Positions 18,567 to 27,011 of a stretch of 59,755 nt of DNA are shown here, in pieces. The position numbers and the translations under genes are program-made. The DNA comes from a virus: the IMG/VR virus record IMGVR_UViG_3300042924_007750, positions 1 to 59,755 of that record. One strand, 5' to 3'. Each line of letters starts with the position of its first letter. Positions within the stretch are counted from its first letter, which is position 1. The notes beneath the pieces were generated by a model. It did not search any database and was not told where the DNA came from. It saw nothing but the letters and a program-made list of their open reading frames with translations.

Positions 18567-19726
18567 AAAAAATTAATTTAGTAGAGGATACAATCACCAG
18601 AGAAGATATAAATTCATTGATTACTTGGTTGTCTGATTATCCACAACTCACGAAAGGACCAAAGACAATTGAGTTCGAAAAAAATTGGTCAGAATGGTTA
18701 GGTTCAAAATATTCTGTGTTTGTTAATTCAGGTTCATCAGCAAATTTACTTATGTTATATGCCCTAAAACATTTGGGTTTACTGAAAAATAAAAAAATTT
18801 GTGTACCTTCTTTATCCTGGGCAACAGACTTAGCACCGGTATTACAATTTGATTTGGAACCCATTCTCATTGATTGTAACCTGGATAATCTGTCTGTAGA
18901 TTTGAACCATCTAGAAACAACATTTAAGGAACAAAACCCATCAGTCCTGATTTTGGTTTCAGTTCTTGGACTTTCCCCCGATATGGATTCTATATCAAAA
19001 CTATGCGAACAATACGATGTTATTTTGTTGGAGGATAATTGTGAATCGCAGGGAACATCTTACAAAGGAAAAAAACTTGGAAACTTCGGATTGATGTCAT
19101 CTTTTTCGACTTTTTTTGGTCATACTATGAGTACGATAGAAGGGGGGGTTATTACAACAAATGATGAAAAAATTTACCACACATTACTTCAATTGCGCAG
19201 CCATGGTTGGTCAAGAGATTTACCAATTACCGAACAAAAAAAATTGCAGAAAGAATGGAATTGTGATGACTTTTCTAACCTTTATACTTTTTTCATCCCC
19301 GGATTTAATCTGAGAAGTACGGATTTGCAAGCACAAATTGGTATAAATCAATTAGCAAAAATAGATGAAATTATTGCAAAACGTAACGAAAACTTCAAAA
19401 CTTACCAAAAAATTTTAAGTTCAGAAGTTTGGTTCCCAAATGAAATTGAACATTCGTATACCGCAAATTTTGCAATACCAATTTTGACTTCTAATTCAGA
19501 ATCGAAAAAGAATTTGATAAAAGAATTGATTAAAAATGAAATTGCTTGCAGACCTCTAATTTCTGGTTCTATGGGTACACAACCTTTTTATAAGAAATTA
19601 TATGGTGAAACAAAATTACCAAATTGCACTATTGTTGATAACTGTGGTATCTATGTCCCTAATCACCCAAACTTGAAGCAAAAAGAAATCAAACTAATTT
19701 GTGATATCATTTTGAATAACAAATAA
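18563..19726 (+). CDS. ColD-like PLP-dependent sugar 3-dehydratase
   Basis: A 387-residue DegT-fold protein. The Schiff-base lysine of aminotransferases is replaced by His (STFFGHTMSTIEGGVI, H187), the hallmark of ColD (GDP-4-keto-6-deoxymannose 3-dehydratase) and the E1/RfbH dehydratases. The PLP Asp is in ILLEDNCESQG (D158). By family knowledge it would remove the C3 hydroxyl of a 4-keto-6-deoxysugar nucleotide. With the gmd and fcl-like genes nearby, GDP-4-keto-6-deoxymannose is the likely substrate and GDP-colitose the likely end product. ATGA overlap with the previous stop. Confidence 0.85.
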   Translation: MKKINLVEDTITREDINSLITWLSDYPQLTKGPKTIEFEKNWSEWLGSKYSVFVNSGSSANLLMLYALKHLGLLKNKKICVPSLSWATDLAPVLQFDLEPILIDCNLDNLSVDLNHLETTFKEQNPSVLILVSVLGLSPDMDSISKLCEQYDVILLEDNCESQGTSYKGKKLGNFGLMSSFSTFFGHTMSTIEGGVITTNDEKIYHTLLQLRSHGWSRDLPITEQKKLQKEWNCDDFSNLYTFFIPGFNLRSTDLQAQIGINQLAKIDEIIAKRNENFKTYQKILSSEVWFPNEIEHSYTANFAIPILTSNSESKKNLIKELIKNEIACRPLISGSMGTQPFYKKLYGETKLPNCTIVDNCGIYVPNHPNLKQKEIKLICDIILNNK

Positions 19727-19727
19727 A

Positions 19728-20516
19728 ATGGTTAGATTAGTCAAAACTATAAGGCAAGAATGGGAAGTGAGGGGCTATTACTCGTATTTGGGTGAAGCTG
19801 TTATTGAAATCATGTGGGCAAAACAAAAATTTCCTGGAGAGGAAATTAAAGTTTTTTTTGATTTAAGAAATATTCATCATTACAAACAAGACAATTTATT
19901 TGACGTTTGTTTTGAACAAGACCATGAAGACTATAATGAATATAGAAATGAATACATTAACATTGAAAGTCTAAATTCTGAAATACTACTCAACCATTAT
20001 GATTTAACAATTTTTCCGCAGGATATTAGAGAACTTTCAGAACCAATCATCAAAGACTATTTTTGTTTAAAACCTAAATTGTCGGCTGAGTTAGAAAGAA
20101 GACTTCAGTTGATTGATTTGGAAAATACAATATCAGTTCATAGACGCGATACTGACATGAAAATTGGGCATGGAATAACCGCGCCAGTCCTTCAACAATT
20201 TTATTCAATAATTGACGAAGGTAATTATACCAATATTTTTGTAATGTCTGACAACAAACCAGACCTAGACCTTTTTGTTAAGAAATATTCAAATAGAGTT
20301 ATTTCATTTGAGGAAGATACTACAAGTACTGATATCAATTACCCATATTTTCTCATAGGGGGGACTGGACCTGAAGAAATGCAAAAACACATTGAAAATT
20401 TAACACTCAACACTATTATCTTGAGTAAAACAAAAAAATTGATTTGTAGTAAGTCAAATTTATCAACTTTTGCAATTCTTGCTAACCCTAAACTAGAATA
20501 TATTAAATTAAATTAA
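19728..20516 (+). CDS. Fucosyltransferase-like GT-B protein with HRRD motif
   Basis: A 262-residue protein. SVHRRDTDMKIGHG (H138-R-R-D141) resembles the H-x-R-R-x-D donor-binding motif of GT23/NodZ and GT11-type fucosyltransferases. Next come IFVMSDNKPDLDLF and ICSKSNLSTFAILAN, which correspond to the S-D and S-x-S/T-F segments of the same superfamily. It is probably a third GDP-deoxysugar-using transferase, but overall similarity is weak and family assignment is tentative. It starts 1 bp after the previous stop. Confidence 0.6.
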   Translation: MVRLVKTIRQEWEVRGYYSYLGEAVIEIMWAKQKFPGEEIKVFFDLRNIHHYKQDNLFDVCFEQDHEDYNEYRNEYINIESLNSEILLNHYDLTIFPQDIRELSEPIIKDYFCLKPKLSAELERRLQLIDLENTISVHRRDTDMKIGHGITAPVLQQFYSIIDEGNYTNIFVMSDNKPDLDLFVKKYSNRVISFEEDTTSTDINYPYFLIGGTGPEEMQKHIENLTLNTIILSKTKKLICSKSNLSTFAILANPKLEYIKLN

Positions 20517-20521
20517 AAAAC

Positions 20522-21154
20522 ATGTACAACTCACAAATTGGGCAAGATAAATTCATAGATGAATTTTTTGAAAAAAAAGAAGGATTAACTTTCTTAGATA
20601 TTGGTGCTCACGATGGAGTTTCAATTTCTAACACCTTTTTTTTAGAAAAGGAAAGAAACTGGAACGGAATCTGTATCGAAGCGCAACCCTCTGAATTTGA
20701 AAAATTGAAATCAAATAGGAAATGTATTTGTGTTAACGTTGCTGTTTCAAATTATAATGGAGAAACGGATTTTATTTATGTAGAAGGATATGCAAATATG
20801 CTATCAGGAATATCGGACGATTACAATCTTTCACACAAGCATAGAATTGAAAATGAAGTAAGAGCTTATGGTGGTGCTATTAATACCATCAAGGTTCCGG
20901 TTAAAACTCTCCAGAGCATACTAGATGACCATAACATACACAATATAGATTTCTGTTCAATTGACACTGAAGGCTCAGAATTTAATATTATCAAATCAAT
21001 TGACTTTGATAAAACAGAAATTAAGGTTTTTATAATCGAAAACAATTACGGCGAAAAAAATATAGAAAACTTTCTTATTGAAAAGGGATATGCTCTCTAT
21101 AAAAAAATCGAATGGGACGATGTTTTTGTAAAACAAAAATATATTAATAATTAA
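20522..21154 (+). CDS. FkbM-family SAM-dependent methyltransferase
   Basis: A 210-residue protein. SAM-binding motif LTFLDIGAHDGVSISNT near residue 22, NGICIEAQPSEFEKL, CVNVAVSNYNGETDF and the FkbM signature IDFCSIDTEGSEFNIIKSI. FkbM enzymes O-methylate natural products and sugars; in polysaccharide clusters they commonly tailor glycans. Second methyltransferase in the block, unrelated in sequence to the CmcI-like one. Confidence 0.88.
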   Translation: MYNSQIGQDKFIDEFFEKKEGLTFLDIGAHDGVSISNTFFLEKERNWNGICIEAQPSEFEKLKSNRKCICVNVAVSNYNGETDFIYVEGYANMLSGISDDYNLSHKHRIENEVRAYGGAINTIKVPVKTLQSILDDHNIHNIDFCSIDTEGSEFNIIKSIDFDKTEIKVFIIENNYGEKNIENFLIEKGYALYKKIEWDDVFVKQKYINN

Positions 21155-21156
21155 TA

Positions 21157-22137
21157 ATGGAACAAAAAAAAGCCCTTATTACAGGAATAAATGGTCAGGA
21201 CGGGTCCTACCTTGCAGAATTTTTATTGACAAAAGGATATCAAGTTCATGGAACATTGAAAAGAAATTCTGTGAGCGAAAATCAAACTGCAAGACTAGAT
21301 AGTATTTTTCATAAAATAACTTTGCATTATGCGGACTTAACCGATTTATCTTCGTTGATTTCTGTTATCCAAAAAATTCAACCTGACGAAATTTACAATT
21401 TAGCCGCACAATCGCATGTTAGAATTTCTTTTGACCAACCAATTTATACTGCTCAAGTTACAGGTTTGGGAACCCTTAATTTATTAGAAGCTGTTAGGCT
21501 GCTTAATCCTAAAATAAAAATTTACCAAGCCTCTTCATCTGAAATGTTTGGTAACTCAATCGATGCTGATGGATTTCAAAGGGAAACTACACCAATGACA
21601 CCAGTATCGCCTTACGGATGTGCTAAGGTTTTTTCATACAACATTTGCAAAAACTACAGAAATTCGTACAACATGTTTATATCAAATGGGATTTTATTTA
21701 ACCATGAATCACCAAGAAGGGGAACTAATTTTGTAACCAACAAAGTTGTCAAAGAAGCTGTAAAAATCAAATACGGGATTTCTTCTGAATTAAGACTTGG
21801 AAATCTAGATGCAACAAGGGACTGGGGTCATGCTAAAGATTATGTGGAGGCTATGTGGCTAATCTTGCAAGAGGAAAATCCTGATGATTTTGTTTGTTCA
21901 ACAGGTATTTCGCATTCTGTAAAAGAATTGTGTGAATACACCTTTTCTAAACTTGGCTTAAATTACCAGGACTGGGTGAAATTGGATGAGAAGTTTCTTA
22001 GACCGGAAGAATTACATGACTTAAAAGGAGATTCATCTAAATTGAAAAAAGTTACCAAGTGGAGTCCCAAGTACACGTTTGAAACAATGATTGATGAAAT
22101 GATAGAATATTGGCTTGAATTCTATAATAAAAAATGA
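21157..22137 (+). CDS. gmd: GDP-mannose 4,6-dehydratase
   Basis: A 326-residue extended SDR. ALITGINGQDGSYLAEFL binds NADP, YNLAAQSHVRISFDQP and QASSSEMFGN (catalytic Ser and Glu) are diagnostic, and the active pair is SPYGCAKVF (Y153, K157). FNHESPRRGTNFVTNKV is the family fingerprint. It converts GDP-D-mannose to GDP-4-keto-6-deoxy-D-mannose, the shared precursor of GDP-fucose, GDP-colitose and GDP-rhamnose. No mannose-1-phosphate guanylyltransferase or phosphomannomutase is clearly present, so GDP-mannose probably comes from the host. Confidence 0.96.
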   Translation: MEQKKALITGINGQDGSYLAEFLLTKGYQVHGTLKRNSVSENQTARLDSIFHKITLHYADLTDLSSLISVIQKIQPDEIYNLAAQSHVRISFDQPIYTAQVTGLGTLNLLEAVRLLNPKIKIYQASSSEMFGNSIDADGFQRETTPMTPVSPYGCAKVFSYNICKNYRNSYNMFISNGILFNHESPRRGTNFVTNKVVKEAVKIKYGISSELRLGNLDATRDWGHAKDYVEAMWLILQEENPDDFVCSTGISHSVKELCEYTFSKLGLNYQDWVKLDEKFLRPEELHDLKGDSSKLKKVTKWSPKYTFETMIDEMIEYWLEFYNKK

Positions 22138-22574
22138 TTAAACACTACATTTCACATCGAGGAAACGTCGATGGTAAAATTAAAAACATAGAGAATTCTC
22201 CAGATTATGTCCAAAGAGCTTTGTCTTTGGGTTACGAAGTTGAAATAGATGTTTGGTTCGTTGATGGCTCATTTTATTTGGGCCACGACGAGCCGCTTTA
22301 TTTGGTACAAGAATCTTTTTTAGAAAATGAAAATTTTTGGTGTCATGCAAAGAACGAAGAGGCTTTTAATAAAATGATGGTAAACTCTAACATTCATTGT
22401 TTCTGGCACCAGACAGATGATTATACTTTGACATCAAAAGGTATACCCTGGGTTTTCCCAGGTAAAAAAGTTCATAATAATAGTATTTGGGTTTTACCCG
22501 AAAATACAATTTATAAGAACATCATGATAAATTGTTTGGGTATTTGTTCCGATTATATTTCACAATACAAATGA
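22134..22574 (+). CDS. GDPD-like phosphodiesterase-fold protein
   Basis: A 146-residue protein resembling the N-terminal part of glycerophosphodiester phosphodiesterases: ISHRGNVDGK (H, R), YEVEIDVWFVDG (E-x-D metal site) and FYLGHDEPLY (H). It is shorter than the usual ~240-residue barrel, ending with a KNIMINCLGICSDY strand. Proteins of this short type recur in polysaccharide clusters. Whether it is catalytic is unknown. It overlaps gmd by 4 bp and the next gene by 4 bp (ATGA). Confidence 0.65.
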   Translation: MIKHYISHRGNVDGKIKNIENSPDYVQRALSLGYEVEIDVWFVDGSFYLGHDEPLYLVQESFLENENFWCHAKNEEAFNKMMVNSNIHCFWHQTDDYTLTSKGIPWVFPGKKVHNNSIWVLPENTIYKNIMINCLGICSDYISQYK

Positions 22575-23935
22575 TTAAGTTAATTATCTTTGATTTGGAT
22601 GGGGTTTTAATTGAAGCAAAACAATTTCATTATGAAGCTTTGAATGATGCCTTGATTAATCATGCACCAAACTGCGTAATTTCTTGGAATGAGCATTTGT
22701 CAAAGTATGATGGACTGAAAACCAAACAAAAATTGGCCATGCTTACCAATGACAAAGGACTTGACATCAAACTCCACAAAACCATTTGGGAAGAAAAACA
22801 AAAGATTACAAATGAAAAATTAAGAACAATAACCCCCAATTCTAATCTAACCACTTTATTAAAAAAACTCTCTGAGGATGGATTCAAAATAGCGTGTTGC
22901 AGCAATTCAATAAGAAAGACTGTTTTAACAGTTCTAGCCAAATTAGAAATCATAGAATATTTTGACCAAATCCTTTCCAACGAAGATGTGAAAAATAGCA
23001 AACCGCATCCGGAAATTTACTGGAAAGTAATTTCAGAGATGGGTGTTATCGCAGAAGAAACATTAATAGTTGAGGATTCACCTTATGGACTTTTAGCCGC
23101 ATCTAGAACTCATGCCCCTATACTGAGAGTTTCATCTCCAAAAGATGTTACCATAGAAAATCTCTATGGAAAATTAAAAGATTTAAATACGAAGTTTAAA
23201 ATGAAGAAACCCAAATGGACCGATGAAAAACTAAACGTTTTGATTCCAATGGCGGGAGCTGGTTCAAGATTTGAAAAAGCTGGTTTTACATTCCCTAAAC
23301 CGCTTATTGATGTTGAGGGGGACCCTATGATTAAATTGGTCACAGAGAACTTGAATCTACGAGCAAACTTTATTTACATAGTTCAAAAATCCCACCGGGA
23401 AAAATATAACCTTGATACATTGCTTAATCTAATATCCCCCAACTGTAAAATCGTTGAGGTTGATGGTCTTACAGAAGGTGCTGCGTGCACAACCTTATTA
23501 GCTAAAGAATTTATTGACAACGACAATCCATTGGTTATGGCAAATTCGGACCAGTATATTGAATGGGACTCCAATGAGTTTATGTATAAGATGATGGAAA
23601 CCAATTGTGATGGGGGGATAGTTACTTTCAAATCTACTCACCCTAAATGGTCTTTTGCTAAGGTTAATGAAAATGGTCTAGTCAGTGAAGTAGCTGAGAA
23701 AAATCCCATTTCTGACATTGCCACAGTCGGAATATACTACTGGAATAGGGGGGCTGATTATGTAAAGTATGCTCAGCAAATGATTGAAAAAAATATAAGG
23801 GTAAATAACGAGTTTTATGTGTGCCCAGTATTCAACGAAGCAATAGGCGATGGAAAAGAAATTAGAACCTTTGAAATCCAAAAAATGATGGGTCTTGGAA
23901 CCCCAGAGGATTTAACAACTTATTTAAGGCGATAA
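22571..23935 (+). CDS. HAD phosphatase fused to sugar nucleotidyltransferase
   Basis: A 454-residue fusion. Residues 1-210 are a HAD hydrolase: IIFDLDGVLIEAK (D8, D10), CCSNSIRKTV, NSKPHPEIYW, VEDSPYGLLAA. Residues about 220-454 are a nucleotidyltransferase: LIPMAGAGSRFEKAGFTFPK (227-234 is the G-x-G-x-R loop) and PLVMANSDQYIEWD. It could remove a phosphate in one domain and activate a sugar 1-phosphate with NTP in the other; the sugar is unknown. Start at 22571 (MIKLIIFDLDG) shares ATGA with the previous stop, preferred over 22532. Last gene of the main sugar block. Confidence 0.85.
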   Translation: MIKLIIFDLDGVLIEAKQFHYEALNDALINHAPNCVISWNEHLSKYDGLKTKQKLAMLTNDKGLDIKLHKTIWEEKQKITNEKLRTITPNSNLTTLLKKLSEDGFKIACCSNSIRKTVLTVLAKLEIIEYFDQILSNEDVKNSKPHPEIYWKVISEMGVIAEETLIVEDSPYGLLAASRTHAPILRVSSPKDVTIENLYGKLKDLNTKFKMKKPKWTDEKLNVLIPMAGAGSRFEKAGFTFPKPLIDVEGDPMIKLVTENLNLRANFIYIVQKSHREKYNLDTLLNLISPNCKIVEVDGLTEGAACTTLLAKEFIDNDNPLVMANSDQYIEWDSNEFMYKMMETNCDGGIVTFKSTHPKWSFAKVNENGLVSEVAEKNPISDIATVGIYYWNRGADYVKYAQQMIEKNIRVNNEFYVCPVFNEAIGDGKEIRTFEIQKMMGLGTPEDLTTYLRR

Positions 23936-23982
23936 TTGTTTTTTTTCTAAATAAAACACCTATTTTCAAAAAAAAAACATAA

Positions 23983-24369
23983 ATGATATCAATTCCAGTA
24001 AGTGTTGGCGAACTGCTAGACAAACTATCTATTTTGCGTATAAAAACAATAAAAATTCAAAATCCTGAGAAATTAGAAAAAGTAACTCACGAATATAAAT
24101 TATTGCATGAACTATCCCAAAATTATTTGGGAGTAAAAGAATACTTTAATTTATATGACGATTTGATTGCAACTAATTCAAAACTCTGGGAAATTGAAGA
24201 TAAATTAAGAGTTTTAGAAAAGCAAAAAATCTTCAACAAAGAATTTATTGAGTTAGCCCGAAAAGTTTATTATACAAATGATGAACGTTTCGAAATTAAA
24301 AATAAAATTAATCTTCTGTTGGACTCAGAAATTCAAGAACAAAAAAGTTACGAAGATTACAAAAATTAA
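23983..24369 (+). CDS. DUF6165-like protein
   Basis: A 128-residue helical protein. The opening ISIPVSVGELLDKLSILRIK followed by charged helices matches the DUF6165 pattern, a family often encoded next to surface polysaccharide genes. No catalytic residues are evident. A 47-bp AT-rich gap separates it from the sugar block; it precedes phoH by 3 bp. Function unknown. Confidence 0.7.
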   Translation: MISIPVSVGELLDKLSILRIKTIKIQNPEKLEKVTHEYKLLHELSQNYLGVKEYFNLYDDLIATNSKLWEIEDKLRVLEKQKIFNKEFIELARKVYYTNDERFEIKNKINLLLDSEIQEQKSYEDYKN

Positions 24370-24372
24370 AAT

Positions 24373-25098
24373 ATGAGAAGAAAACCATCTCCAACACCTT
24401 CCTACCTGGTGCAGGAAAATCCAAGAACTAAAAAAGAAATTATTCAATCTATATTGAAGAAAAAAACTAAGGAAAAGTTCTTGTCTGAAAGTCAAAAAGA
24501 ATATTACAACAAACTTCAGGAAGCTCAAATTACAATATGTTCCGGACCTGCGGGTGTTGGTAAAAGTTATATTGCGATGAAAGCTGCAATTGATTTATTG
24601 GTTGACCCAAGTACTCCTTATGAAAAAATCATTATTGTAAGACCGGCAGTAGAAGCTGAAGAAAAATTGGGTTCTCTTCCAGGCAACGTCGAAGAAAAGT
24701 TAGACCCTTACATTTTCCCAACCTATTATCTGTTGAACAAAATTATTGGTAAGGACGCTAGAGAAAAACTAAAAGAAATGGAAGTTATTGAAGTCTTTGC
24801 TCTTGCATATATGCGAGGAATGAATATTGATAATTCAATTCTGATATTTGAAGAAGCTCAAAACTCTACACCCAACCAAATGAAATTGTTGTTAACAAGA
24901 ATTGGATTCAACTCTAAATTCTTTATATCTGGAGATTTGGAACAAACTGATAGATACAAGGATAAAACCCACTCAGGGCTTTATGATGCGATTAATAGAT
25001 TTAACAACGTAAAACAAATCATGTGTCATGAATTTTCTCAAGGTGACGTTGTACGTAATCCGTTAATTACAAAAATTCTAGAAAAATACGAAGAATGA
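24373..25098 (+). CDS. phoH: PhoH-like ATPase
   Basis: A 241-residue P-loop protein. Walker A GPAGVGKSYIAMKAA, IIIVRPAVEAEEKLGSLPG (PhoH family signature), Walker B ILIFEEAQNSTPNQMKLLLT, and sensor FFISGDLEQTD. PhoH-like proteins are widespread in large phages; they are ATPases with proposed RNA helicase or RNA-binding roles. An N-terminal 45-residue charged extension precedes the ATPase. The stop overlaps the next start (ATGA). Confidence 0.93.
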   Translation: MRRKPSPTPSYLVQENPRTKKEIIQSILKKKTKEKFLSESQKEYYNKLQEAQITICSGPAGVGKSYIAMKAAIDLLVDPSTPYEKIIIVRPAVEAEEKLGSLPGNVEEKLDPYIFPTYYLLNKIIGKDAREKLKEMEVIEVFALAYMRGMNIDNSILIFEEAQNSTPNQMKLLLTRIGFNSKFFISGDLEQTDRYKDKTHSGLYDAINRFNNVKQIMCHEFSQGDVVRNPLITKILEKYEE

Positions 25099-25673
25099 AA
25101 ATAGCTATTGAAATCAACGGGGTATTGAGAGATACTGTAAAAAAAATCGAACAAGTCTATGAGAAATTCTATATTGAAAATATTCTCAATGAGGTTAGAG
25201 ATTTTGAATATGAAAAAATCTCCGACATCACTTCTTTGAAATTACAAGACCATTTAAAATTCAAAGATAATGATGAGCTCTATGATTTTCTTTACACGGA
25301 ACATTGCATGGAAGTTTTTGGTCATGCTCCATCTACTGAGTATAATAGCTTTATTGATTTGAATGATTTTTATGTCGACCATAGAGATAATCATGAAATT
25401 CTACTGGTTTCTGACGAGATTGGTAAATCCAAACCAGCGACTTTATTTTTCTTGTCTAAGTTTGGATGTCAAATAGAAAAAATAGTTTTTTACAACCAAA
25501 TTACATTAAATTCTGTGTGGAATGAAATAGACCTTTTACTTACAGCTAATCCTGATTTATTATTGAATCATCCACAAGATAAGAAAGTAATAAAATATAA
25601 TACAAATTATAATACAGAAATAACTGACTTACCAAGTATAGAAACCCTAAAAGACCTAAAAAACTTTATTTGA
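25095..25673 (+). CDS. HAD-like protein with degenerate nucleophile motif
   Basis: A 192-residue protein. The first strand, KIAIEINGVLRDTVKKI, sits where a HAD protein would read D-x-D-G; both Asp are changed (E, N). Later strands (ILLVSDEIGKSKPATLFFL, KIVFYN) fit the motif II and Lys regions of a 5'(3')-deoxyribonucleotidase-like HAD. Loss of both catalytic Asp suggests a structural or binding role, if the fold call holds. It overlaps phoH by 4 bp. Confidence 0.5.
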   Translation: MKIAIEINGVLRDTVKKIEQVYEKFYIENILNEVRDFEYEKISDITSLKLQDHLKFKDNDELYDFLYTEHCMEVFGHAPSTEYNSFIDLNDFYVDHRDNHEILLVSDEIGKSKPATLFFLSKFGCQIEKIVFYNQITLNSVWNEIDLLLTANPDLLLNHPQDKKVIKYNTNYNTEITDLPSIETLKDLKNFI

Positions 25674-25952
25674 ATGATACCAATCTGGGATGAAAATTAT
25701 TTTATTGACTTAGACAGAATCGAAGAATTTATCGATTTGACTAATGTTATTAATGATGAAATTAGTGGTAACACTAATGACCACAAAATAAATGTGGTAA
25801 AATATGAAATGGTTAAACTGATGCTAGATGTCATTATGAGTGAACAAGCCGAGCCCGATGAAAAAATCGGAATCGCAAACGCACAGCTTTCAATCCCATT
25901 CCGATTAGCCTTCAATTCTTTATTGAATAAAAAAATTATATCAAGTTATTAA
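25674..25952 (+). CDS. Small hypothetical protein
   Basis: A 92-residue acidic, mainly helical protein (IEEFIDLTNVIND ... VKYEMVKLMLDVIMS). It begins right at the preceding stop and ends one base before the following gene. The tight coupling supports it as real. Family not recognised. Confidence 0.65.
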   Translation: MIPIWDENYFIDLDRIEEFIDLTNVINDEISGNTNDHKINVVKYEMVKLMLDVIMSEQAEPDEKIGIANAQLSIPFRLAFNSLLNKKIISSY

Positions 25953-25953
25953 T

Positions 25954-27009
25954 ATGGAACAATCACAAATAGAAAAAGTAAAACTTTCCATTCAAAATCT
26001 TAGAAGTAAAAAATCTAAGGTATACTTTTTTGTGCATGACACAAAAGGTAATGCTAAGGCATCAATTAAGTATATTTACGACTTAGCGTTAGCACTTAAA
26101 AACGAAGGTTTCAATGCAATTATTTTGCACGAGAAATCTGATTATACTGGTGTAGGTTCTTGGTTAGGTGAAAACTATATGACCGAATTGACCCACCAAA
26201 CTATCGAAGGTCAGAATCTTGAGATTGCTCCCGAAGATTTCTTGGTAGTACCTGAAATTTTTAGTTTTATGATGGACCAGGTCAAAAACCTTCCATGTGG
26301 AAAGATTGTCTTAACACAATCCTACGCATACATGCTAGAAACACTTCAACCAGGTCAAACTTGGAACCAATTTGGTTTCTTGAAAACAATTACAACCTCT
26401 GAGATACAAAAAGAACAAATTGCAAAAGTTATGCGAGGTCAAAGCTACGACATTCTTGAGCCAGTAATTTCTGATTCGTTTGTAAAAAGAGAGTTACCGC
26501 CACTTCCAATTATCGGGGTTCATACCCGAGAGCAATCGGATACTATCAACTTGATTAAGACTTTTTACTTGAGATTCCCACAATATCGTTGGTTTACTTT
26601 TAGAGATTTGAGAGGACTTTCACAAGAAGAATTTGCAAACGCAATTTCGGAATGTTACGTTTCTGTTTGGATGGATAGAGAAAGTGCATATGGTACTTTC
26701 CCACTTGAATCCATGAAAGTTGGTGTTCCGGTAATTGGACTAACACCTAATTTGATACCAGAGTGGATGAATGAAACAAATGGTATTTGGATTAAAGACC
26801 AACTTTTACTTCCTGAAGTTATTGCAGATTGGACACAAAATTGGTTGGAGGATAATATCTCTCCAGAAATTTATGCTAGTATGGAAGAAACTGTAAGTAA
26901 ACTACCTTCGCAAGAAACATTTAATAATAAAGCCGTTGAGCTCTTTTCTCAGTATCTTGATATGAGAGCACAAGCAATGGAAGAACAAATTTCTAAATTC
27001 GCTGAATAA
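25954..27009 (+). CDS. GT-B glycosyltransferase
   Basis: A 351-residue GT-B-like protein. N-terminal lobe: KVYFFVHDTKGNAKASIKY and an LALALKNEGFNAIIL helix-strand. C-terminal lobe: PIIGVHTREQSDTINLIK, then SVWMDRESAYGTFPLESMKV and GVPVIGLTPNLIPEWM, where E-S-x-x-x-G matches the GT4 donor-binding acidic segment. Separated from the main sugar block by phoH and small genes, and paired with a GT2 gene, so it may act on another acceptor. Confidence 0.75.
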   Translation: MEQSQIEKVKLSIQNLRSKKSKVYFFVHDTKGNAKASIKYIYDLALALKNEGFNAIILHEKSDYTGVGSWLGENYMTELTHQTIEGQNLEIAPEDFLVVPEIFSFMMDQVKNLPCGKIVLTQSYAYMLETLQPGQTWNQFGFLKTITTSEIQKEQIAKVMRGQSYDILEPVISDSFVKRELPPLPIIGVHTREQSDTINLIKTFYLRFPQYRWFTFRDLRGLSQEEFANAISECYVSVWMDRESAYGTFPLESMKVGVPVIGLTPNLIPEWMNETNGIWIKDQLLLPEVIADWTQNWLEDNISPEIYASMEETVSKLPSQETFNNKAVELFSQYLDMRAQAMEEQISKFAE

Positions 27010-27011
27010 TT

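Noticed and set aside
17643-19726. Perosamine or GDP-rhamnose pathway
   Set aside because: The DegT-fold enzyme here lacks the Lys needed for perosamine synthase, and the reductase has the Ser/Cys pair of GDP-fucose synthase rather than the RMD type.
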